Shown piece by piece: positions 1 to 4,104 of a DNA stretch of 7,020 bases; positions within the stretch are counted from its first letter, which is position 1; each line of letters starts with the position of its first letter. The DNA comes from Candidatus Moraniibacteriota bacterium (GTDB lineage Bacteria > Patescibacteriota > Minisyncoccia > CAIUEV01 > JAHKAQ01). The stretch spans positions 1 to 7,020 of the forward strand of contig WJJX01000006.1 of NCBI GenBank assembly GCA_014729445.1, in the 5' to 3' direction. The notes beneath the pieces were generated by a model. The model did not search any database. It saw only the letters and a list, made by a program, of their open reading frames with translations, and was not told where the DNA came from. The position numbers and the translations under genes are program-made.

Positions 1-262
1 AATTGACGTCGATGTCGGTTCGACATTGTTTAATTCCCTGATTAATCATCAGTTTGATCGATTTCTCAATTCTCTTGTAATAAATCCGATAATCCAGCCT
101 TTTGTAAAATTTCCATTTTTCCTCCATTGTAGCATTGGCTAAACGAATGTTGTTTTTTTCAACGGTAAAAGCTTTGTCAAAATGAGCGTGGCAATTAACA
201 AAACCTCCTCTTTTTTGGATTTCTTTTTTTAATTTTTCGATAACCCAGAATTCCTGACGCAT
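1..262 (-). CDS. Amidohydrolase, cytosine-deaminase-like, N-terminal part (gene runs off the left edge)
   Basis: The first 87 codons are visible; the rest lies outside the window. Residues 19-33 (GGFVNCHAHFDKAFT) carry the HxHxDK metal-binding signature of cytosine-deaminase-like and N-isopropylammelide-hydrolase-like members of the amidohydrolase superfamily. The later CRTDIDV resembles the RTHVDV strand of cytosine deaminase. Such enzymes hydrolyse C-N bonds of pyrimidines, triazines or other amides with a bound metal; the substrate here cannot be told. The ATG at 262 is the first possible start, because an in-frame TAA lies two codons upstream (269-271). The protein therefore begins almost at the metal motif and lacks the N-terminal beta-sandwich segment of about 50-60 residues usual in the family. 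It follows the amidinotransferase-like gene by 54 bases on the same strand, so it is probably the third gene of the pyrF operon. A dihydroorotase is less likely, since that motif is normally DxHxHxR. Confidence 0.72.
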   Translation of the reverse strand, partial: MRQEFWVIEKLKKEIQKRGGFVNCHAHFDKAFTVEKNNIRLANATMEEKWKFYKRLDYRIYYKRIEKSIKLMINQGIKQCRTDIDVN

Positions 263-316
263 ATTTTTTTAGTTTTTTAATAATTAGCTAAAATAAAGTT
301 CCGATAAGCGATTATT

Positions 317-1123
317 TTAATTTTCAAAAACACTGCAAGCCATACAGTGGATTCCGCCGCCGCTTTTGAAAAATTCACTGACGTTAATGGCAAAAACCTG
401 CTTTCCTTTTTGTTTTAAAATATCGATCATATTTTGATTATTTTTTTGAACTACCGCGCTGTTTTGTGAAATTATGCTGTTGGCGGCAAAATTGAAAGCT
501 TCCTTTTCTTTGATTACAACCGGATTGGGACAGATTGTTTTTATTTTTTGGATCGAAGAGGAAGTAAAAGCCTGGGGATAGAAAGCGACACTTTTTTCAT
601 CGATTGGCAACAGACAAGTGTCTAGGTGATAAAATTTTGGATCCTTTAACTTGAGATTAATAACTTCGCAATTCAGATGTTTTTGAATTTCTCTTGAGGC
701 TTTTAAATTGGTTCTAAAGCCGATTCCGAGTAAAACTTTGTCGCCGTAGGTTAGCCCGTCTCCGCCTTCGAAAAAGCTTTCCTCGGAAAGCTCGACTATT
801 TTTAAATAGTTTTTCTTTTTTAATCTTTGAATAAAAAAGCGCTTTTCTTTTTGCCTTTCTTTATGTTTAAAGTTACTTAAAACAAAGGTCTTTTTTCTAA
901 GCAGGCCGGCATCGGTAGTAAAAACCATATCCGGATTTTCTTTTTGGGGTTTAATTTCCTCAATGTTGATGTTTAGGCTGTCCAAAGTTTCGGCCAATCT
1001 TTGCCATTGAATTTGAGCTCTTGCCCGATTGATAGCTATTCTTCGATTCATCCAGGGATTGATCGAATACTTGATCGAAAAATACTTTGGATTACACATT
1101 AGAACTTTTTTGATGATCTTCAT
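317..1123 (-). CDS. Amidinotransferase / dimethylargininase (DDAH)-superfamily guanidine-modifying enzyme
   Basis: 268 residues, a full-length single domain for the DDAH-like branch of the guanidino-group-modifying superfamily. Visible family marks in order: CNPKYFSIKYSINPWM (residues 10-25), the N-terminal C-P-x-x-F...INPWM signature; NPDMVFTTDAG (63-73), substrate loop; FFEGGD (117-122); YHLDTC (165-170), with the catalytic His166 and Asp168; and KSGGGIHCMA (253-262), with the nucleophile Cys260. These enzymes attack the guanidinium carbon of arginine or a derivative through a Cys-linked intermediate. Hydrolysis gives citrulline plus an amine, or ornithine plus ammonia and CO2 in arginine-dihydrolase-type members, and other members transfer the amidino group. 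Which reaction applies cannot be decided from motifs alone. The ATG at 1123 has only an A/T-rich leader and no Shine-Dalgarno. It lies 35 bases after pyrF and 54 before the amidohydrolase, on the same strand, so co-transcription is likely. Confidence 0.85.
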   Translation of the reverse strand: MKIIKKVLMCNPKYFSIKYSINPWMNRRIAINRARAQIQWQRLAETLDSLNINIEEIKPQKENPDMVFTTDAGLLRKKTFVLSNFKHKERQKEKRFFIQRLKKKNYLKIVELSEESFFEGGDGLTYGDKVLLGIGFRTNLKASREIQKHLNCEVINLKLKDPKFYHLDTCLLPIDEKSVAFYPQAFTSSSIQKIKTICPNPVVIKEKEAFNFAANSIISQNSAVVQKNNQNMIDILKQKGKQVFAINVSEFFKSGGGIHCMACSVFEN

Positions 1124-1158
1124 TTTGAATTTTTTTATATTTTTAAATTGGTTTGAAT

Positions 1159-2097
1159 TTATTTTAAGGCTTCGTTTAATTCATTTCTTGAAGCGATCGC
1201 GGCTTTTCTGATTTCTTTTTCAAAACCTTGATCAGATTTTAAGTCTTTATTTAAGAAAGAGGCGGTGATTCCTCTGGCCGAATTAACAATGACTCCCCGA
1301 CCGTTTTGATCGATTCCGGCCACTGCGTCTTTGGCGGCTGCGCCCTGGGCGCCATAGCCCGGAACTAAAAACCAGGTTTTGGGCATTAATTTTCTTGCGA
1401 TTTTAGCTTCTTTAGGGTAGGTGGCTCCAATTACGGCTCCCAGATTTTGATAGCCTTTTTCTCCGATGGCCTCCTCGCCTTTTTGGTTCACAAATTCGGC
1501 AATTTTTTCCCAAACCGGTTGACCGTTTTCGAGTTTAAAATTTTCGATTTCGCTGTTGGGTTTAAACGAGGTTTTAACTACCGCAAAAACGGCTTTTTGA
1601 TTCTCGATGATTTTTTCGATAAAAGGATCCAGGCAGGCGCTGCCGATGGAAATATTCAAAGTTACGGCATCGACGTTTAATTGGCTTTCCAAGCTTGATT
1701 GATCGAGGGTTTCGATTTTGCCTAAATAGGTATTGCTATAAGCGAGGGCAGTGTCTCCACCGTCGCCTCTTTTGACGTCGGCTAAAACCATTAGGTCCTT
1801 TTTCTGGGCGTATTTAATGGTTTCTTCAAAAGCGTAAAGGCCAAAAGATCCGTATTGTTCATAAAAAGCGATTTGAGGTTTGACGCAAACCGCAATATCA
1901 AAAATATTATCGATTACTTTCTGGTTGAATTCCAAAATGCATCTGGCAGCGGCTTCTATTTTATTGGGATAAGCGTTTTGAAATTCCTGTTTTAAAATCC
2001 GAGGCAAATATTTTATCTGCGGATCCAAACCAACACATAGAATGGAATTTTTGTTTTTGATATTTTGGATCAGTTTGTCGACAAAAGTCTTTGGCAT
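1159..2097 (-). CDS. pyrF: Orotidine-5'-phosphate decarboxylase (PyrF, type 2)
   Basis: Converts OMP to UMP, the last step of de novo pyrimidine nucleotide synthesis, in the cytoplasm. With the ATG at 2097 the protein has 312 residues, fitting the longer type 2 (mycobacterial-like) PyrF. Marks in order: SILCVGLDP (residues 18-26); CVKPQIAFYEQYG near 71-83; the catalytic DVKRGDGGDT (107-116) with Asp107, Lys109 and Asp112; GATYPKEA (224-231); VPGYGAQGA near 245-253; and the phosphate-binding NSARGI (272-277). An in-frame GTG at 2121 would add 8 residues, but it lies inside a terminator stem and the added residues are not family-like, so ATG 2097 is preferred. A strong intrinsic terminator lies about 14-40 bases upstream of this start, and the SD-like AAGGAGG within it is 23 bases away, too far for normal use. 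This points to attenuation control. The first gene of an apparent three-gene operon. Confidence 0.95.
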   Translation of the reverse strand: MPKTFVDKLIQNIKNKNSILCVGLDPQIKYLPRILKQEFQNAYPNKIEAAARCILEFNQKVIDNIFDIAVCVKPQIAFYEQYGSFGLYAFEETIKYAQKKDLMVLADVKRGDGGDTALAYSNTYLGKIETLDQSSLESQLNVDAVTLNISIGSACLDPFIEKIIENQKAVFAVVKTSFKPNSEIENFKLENGQPVWEKIAEFVNQKGEEAIGEKGYQNLGAVIGATYPKEAKIARKLMPKTWFLVPGYGAQGAAAKDAVAGIDQNGRGVIVNSARGITASFLNKDLKSDQGFEKEIRKAAIASRNELNEALK

Positions 2098-2109
2098 AAT
2101 TTTGTTTAT

Positions 2110-2137
2110 TAAAAAAAACACCTCCTTGCGGAGGTGT
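2110..2137 (-). terminator. Intrinsic terminator / candidate attenuator just upstream of pyrF
   Basis: On the minus strand ACACCTCC (2137-2130), loop GCAA (2129-2126, a GNRA tetraloop) and GGAGGTGT (2125-2118) form a perfect 8-bp stem, followed at once by seven further T (2117-2111). This is a textbook rho-independent terminator reading toward pyrF, whose ATG is only 13 bases beyond the T run. No promoter can fit between the terminator and the gene, so pyrF transcripts must pass through it. The 3' arm contains an AAGGAGG-like sequence that would be hidden in the folded stem. Confidence 0.85.
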
Positions 2138-2141
2138 GGAA

Positions 2142-2213
2142 TTAAAAAAGGTCAAAAGAATGCAATTGCTCCAAGAAAACTTCAATACTTTTTTGATTTA
2201 TGATTAATAACAT
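2142..2213 (-). CDS. Candidate 23-codon leader peptide of the pyrF operon
   Basis: A small frame from ATG (2213) to TAA (2144-2142). It ends four bases before the terminator stem, so a ribosome reaching its stop would cover the 5' arm and block the hairpin. Its last codons (His-Ser-Phe-Asp-Leu-Phe) are U-rich, with TTTT at 2157-2154 and TTTTTT at 2149-2144. The start lies about 20 bases after the predicted transcription start. There is no Shine-Dalgarno, but most genes here lack one too. Regulation would resemble the enterobacterial pyrE attenuator, where the preceding frame stops just before the hairpin. The frame is short and could be chance; the support is its position. Confidence 0.4.
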   Translation of the reverse strand: MLLIINQKSIEVFLEQLHSFDLF

Positions 2214-2240
2214 ATGACAAAAATTTTATATTCGAAAATT

Positions 2241-2270
2241 ATTATACTCGTTTTAGATTTTATTGCAAAT
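2241..2270 (-). promoter_or_regulatory. Candidate sigma-70-type promoter for the pyrF operon
   Basis: On the minus strand a perfect TATAAT (2246-2241) is preceded, at 16-17 bases, by TTGCAA or TTTGCA (four of six consensus bases either way). The predicted start of transcription is near 2234, giving a leader of about 137 bases before the pyrF ATG that holds the small leader frame and the terminator. AT-rich sequence yields TATAAT by chance, but the spacing and the position between a gene-free stretch and pyrF make this the best promoter in the window. Confidence 0.5.
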
Positions 2271-2328
2271 GCTTGGAGATTTGTTTTAAATGAGCTAAAA
2301 AATGGAAATGGGCTTGTTGGAGGTTGGA

Positions 2329-2346
2329 GAAAAAATTCCCAAAGGG
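2329..2346 (-). terminator. Weak terminator-like hairpin
   Basis: On the minus strand TCCC, loop TTT and GGGA form a short hairpin followed by ATTTTTT. The stem is only 4 bp, so it is a poor terminator on its own. It lies about 60 bases before the candidate pyrF promoter and could mark the end of a minus-strand transcript coming from the Nudix gene or from the structured segment at 2472-2614. Confidence 0.2.
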
Positions 2347-2471
2347 AGTAATACTTGTTTGGTCTGCTTATTCATGATGGATGGATCAGATATAGTTTAG
2401 TTAATAACTTCCGATAACGGACGGTTGTTTGGTGAATTCTGCTCTTTATCCGGACTTCTTAGCCTTAAAAT

Positions 2472-2614
2472 ATCAATTTGGGGTATCTATGTCTAGAAGC
2501 TTTTGGTAATTGATCGCTACCCCTCTAACATTAAGACTTAGCCTTGACGTAAACCCTTCTGTCTTCCCGCTACGGGAAGAACTCCTTAAGAGAGGATTTG
2601 TTATGATTCTAGAC
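2472..2614. ncRNA. Candidate structured RNA of unknown family
   Basis: Several inverted repeats nest in one another. GTCTAGAA (2491-2498) pairs with TTCTAGAC (2607-2614), 8 bp. Inside it CCTCT (2522-2526) plus TTAAG (2531-2535) pair with CTTAA (2585-2589) plus AGAGG (2591-2595). Inside that, TCTTCCCG (2562-2569) and CGGGAAGA (2573-2580) form a perfect 8-bp hairpin with a 3-base loop. Two more matches, ATCAATT/AATTGAT (2472-2478/2508-2514) and GGGGTA/TACCCC (2480-2485/2518-2523), cross each other as a pseudoknot would. The fold works on either strand; the minus strand fits the surrounding genes. I cannot place it in a known RNA family, and short matches in AT-rich DNA arise by chance. The central hairpin is the firmest part. 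Confidence 0.33.
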
Positions 2615-2789
2615 CTTACTTTAACATTAAAAAAAACTTAAAGAATGATAAAAAACTCTTTATTACAAGGTTTCTCCCGGAGCCGGAGGACAGGAGGGTT
2701 TTGGGCGAAAGATAAATTGAATTTTAAAGGGCTCAATGACTAATTACGCTTCTGGTGTTTTATAGGCGAAATTTGTTAGTTGTGATTAG

Positions 2790-3317
2790 CTATGTGATCC
2801 TTTTTCTTTCCAAAAAATATTGCTCATTATCCGTATATCGAATTAGCTTGTCTTTATCATAGGCGGCTATTCCGCAATAAAAGTGGGAATTGTTACACAG
2901 TATTTTCGGCAAGAACAGTTTTTGATGTGCGGCAAGGCCTTTTAATTTTTCTAGAGTGTCAATATTCTGCCAGGCTAGTTCACCCTCATCGCATTTCTTG
3001 AGAAGATCGCCTTCATATTTGGTTGCAGTAAAAATAAAAAGGGTGCCGGCATATTTAGATGCACTCATCCAGGTAAAAGTTCCTCGAAGTACTGGATCAT
3101 GAATAGTAAGTCCGGTTTCTTCTACAAATTCTCGTTTAGCTGAATCAATAAGGTCTTCACCAGGCTCAAGTTTGCCACCCAGTCCAAGCCATTCGCCGGC
3201 AACCATTTCTTTTTTAGGCGATCTTTTGAGCATTAGAACCTTGCCACTATCGATTAAATAGATAAGGGTGAGCGGTGTTGTGTATTTAGAATTGAGATCA
3301 AAAATTATTTTTGTCAT
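2790..3317 (-). CDS. Nudix hydrolase, MutT/MutX-like (intact)
   Basis: 175 residues with a complete Nudix box at 48-70 (GKLEPGE, seven residues, REFVEETGL), which fits GX5EX7REUXEEXGU exactly. Glu63, Glu66 and Glu67 are the expected metal ligands. Nudix enzymes cleave nucleoside diphosphates linked to another group. The length, the early 'VLMLKR' strand and the 'GEWLGLGGKLEPGE' context resemble 8-oxo-dGTP diphosphatases and relatives, but the substrate is not proven. The C-terminal about 40 residues (CGIAAYDKDKL onward) extend past the core fold. It is the only gene here with a clear Shine-Dalgarno (AGGTGA, 6 bases before ATG 3317). It follows the shortened HAD gene by 44 bases and closes a Nudix-HAD-Nudix cluster of which it is the only apparently functional member. 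Stop is TAG. Confidence 0.92.
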   Translation of the reverse strand: MTKIIFDLNSKYTTPLTLIYLIDSGKVLMLKRSPKKEMVAGEWLGLGGKLEPGEDLIDSAKREFVEETGLTIHDPVLRGTFTWMSASKYAGTLFIFTATKYEGDLLKKCDEGELAWQNIDTLEKLKGLAAHQKLFLPKILCNNSHFYCGIAAYDKDKLIRYTDNEQYFLERKRIT

Positions 3318-3323
3318 AAAATT

Positions 3324-3329
3324 TCACCT
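3324..3329 (-). promoter_or_regulatory. Shine-Dalgarno for the intact Nudix gene
   Basis: AGGTGA on the minus strand lies 6 bases before ATG 3317. It complements the 3' end of 16S rRNA and fixes this start. It is notable because the other starts in the window have only A/T-rich leaders. Confidence 0.6.
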
Positions 3330-3361
3330 AACGGAAATTCTATTTTAAGTATTACCTATCT

Positions 3362-3625
3362 TTATGAAGAAATCAATCGCATGTGAAGAAGATTTTCATT
3401 CATCCAGGGCTCAAAGTCTTCGAAGGTTTTGTAGGGAAAAGTTATTCCGCCTCTGTTTTCGAAAGCCGTTCTCATTTTGCTGGAGTCGTCGATGAGCAAA
3501 GCGTCTTGGAAGTCCAATTCGTTGATGAATTTATGCACCTTGGGATGAGATTCTTTTAAGTTTGCATAGAAGTAATCGTGGCACAAAACACCGTCAAAGT
3601 CGAAAAATATTTTGTTGAAAGTCAT
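3362..3625 (-). pseudogene. HAD-superfamily hydrolase with internal in-frame deletion
   Basis: The open frame gives 87 residues, where complete HAD hydrolases of this type have roughly 190-230. The N-terminal part (residues 1 to about 36) has HAD motif I, FFDFDGVL, with Asp9 and Asp11, and continues as usual through CHDYFY and HPKVHKFI. The sequence then jumps straight to a C-terminal part beginning near residue 38 (DFQDALLIDDSSKMR), which carries motif IV with Asp46-Asp47 and the normal ending. Motif II (Ser/Thr) and motif III (Lys), the cap and most of the Rossmann core are missing. The two halves are joined without a frameshift or stop. A phosphatase reaction is not expected from what remains. 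No Shine-Dalgarno is seen at ATG 3625. I call it a pseudogene, but a small expressed protein, or an assembly error that removed the middle, cannot be excluded. Confidence 0.7.
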
Positions 3626-3741
3626 AGTTGTTGGATTTTATCTGAAATTTCAAAGAAAATTTTGTCAGAGCCTAAGAAGTAATCTATGTTTCATAAAATA
3701 TTTCAAAATAATTTTTTAAAGTGGTTCAGTTCTGAGGTGTT

Positions 3742-4002
3742 TCAGATACTAGACCATCCAAATTCGCTGTAAACTTCATTCGTTTTGATGTGCTCTAACG
3801 CTGATTTGACGTAGGGGATGACGTTTTTTGGGAGTTCATTTAGTGCATACCATGATAATTGGTCACACTTATCTTTTTCGCAGATGCATGGTTTGCCGGC
3901 CCATTCTTTTGCGGTCATAAAACGTCGAAGTAGAAGAACCTTACCGTCTTTGACAAGAATTAAATGAACGGCTGAGATGAATTTGTATCTTTTATTTGGC
4001 AT
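3742..4002 (-). pseudogene. Nudix-family protein lacking its Nudix box (internal in-frame deletion)
   Basis: 86 residues, where the matching family has about 145-160. Residues 1-29 (to LILVKDGKVLLLRRFMT) are the first strands of a Nudix domain. Residues 30-86 (AKEWAGKPCICEKDKCDQLSW... to the EFGW ending) match the C-terminal third of the same family, including the CDQLSWYALNELP segment and the usual YSEFGW end. The stretch between them, including the whole GX5EX7REUXEEXGU box that binds the metals, is absent, so the protein should be inactive as a hydrolase. The join falls at RRFMT/AKEW and keeps the frame. The missing part is inferred from family knowledge, not seen. Stop is TGA. The gene follows the large membrane-protein gene by 102 bases and precedes the deleted HAD gene by 116 bases. 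No Shine-Dalgarno is seen. Confidence 0.72.
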
Positions 4003-4104
4003 GTTGGATACTTAAGGTGGCTGAGATTTCTGAAGAGCCCTTTTAATCTTAGCTCCTCAATTTTTCATCTAAAATTTATTGACTTAGACTTTAGACGCAG
4101 AAAA

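Larger units (their letters stand above)
2247..2789. other. About 540 bases without a credible gene
   Basis: No frame of convincing length or family resemblance is present on either strand between the Nudix stop and the pyrF promoter. The stretch is not featureless. It holds a GC-rich patch (2668-2712), nested inverted repeats (2472-2614), a short duplicated word TTGTTTGGT (2355-2363 and 2425-2433), and a weak terminator-like hairpin (2329-2346). I recognise no tRNA, tmRNA, RNase P, SRP RNA or CRISPR sequence in it. It may be a structured RNA, decayed genes, or the remains of an insertion between the Nudix island and the pyrF operon. Confidence 0.6.

Noticed and set aside
2098..2121. GTG start for pyrF at 2121
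   Set aside because: It lies in the arm of the terminator hairpin, and the extra eight residues (MFFLINKI) are not family-like. ATG 2097 gives the expected PyrF N-terminus.
2214..2351. 45-codon plus-strand frame with a hydrophobic N-terminus
   Set aside because: It has no ribosome binding site or family resemblance, opposes every other gene, and runs through the candidate pyrF promoter. Its ATG arises from the palindrome CATATG shared with the minus-strand leader frame.
2385..2400. CAGATATAGTTTAG as the P7/S element of a group I intron
   Set aside because: It resembles AAGATATAGTCC only in part. No matching upstream P7 strand, P3-P8 core or interrupted gene was found.
2668..2712. PyrR-binding leader element for pyrF in the GC-rich patch
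   Set aside because: It does not match the PyrR loop consensus I know and lies upstream of the predicted promoter.
3629..4009. Shared word ATCCAACA (minus strand) just before the starts at 3625 and 4002
   Set aside because: It is eight bases only, at different distances from the ATG and absent from other starts, so probably chance.
4032..4058. Hairpin GAAGAGC/GCTCCTC between the membrane-protein gene and the deleted Nudix gene, as a terminator
   Set aside because: It has a 13-base loop and one G-T pair on the minus strand, with no T run there. On the plus strand, where a short T run follows, the stem has a mismatch and no gene precedes it.
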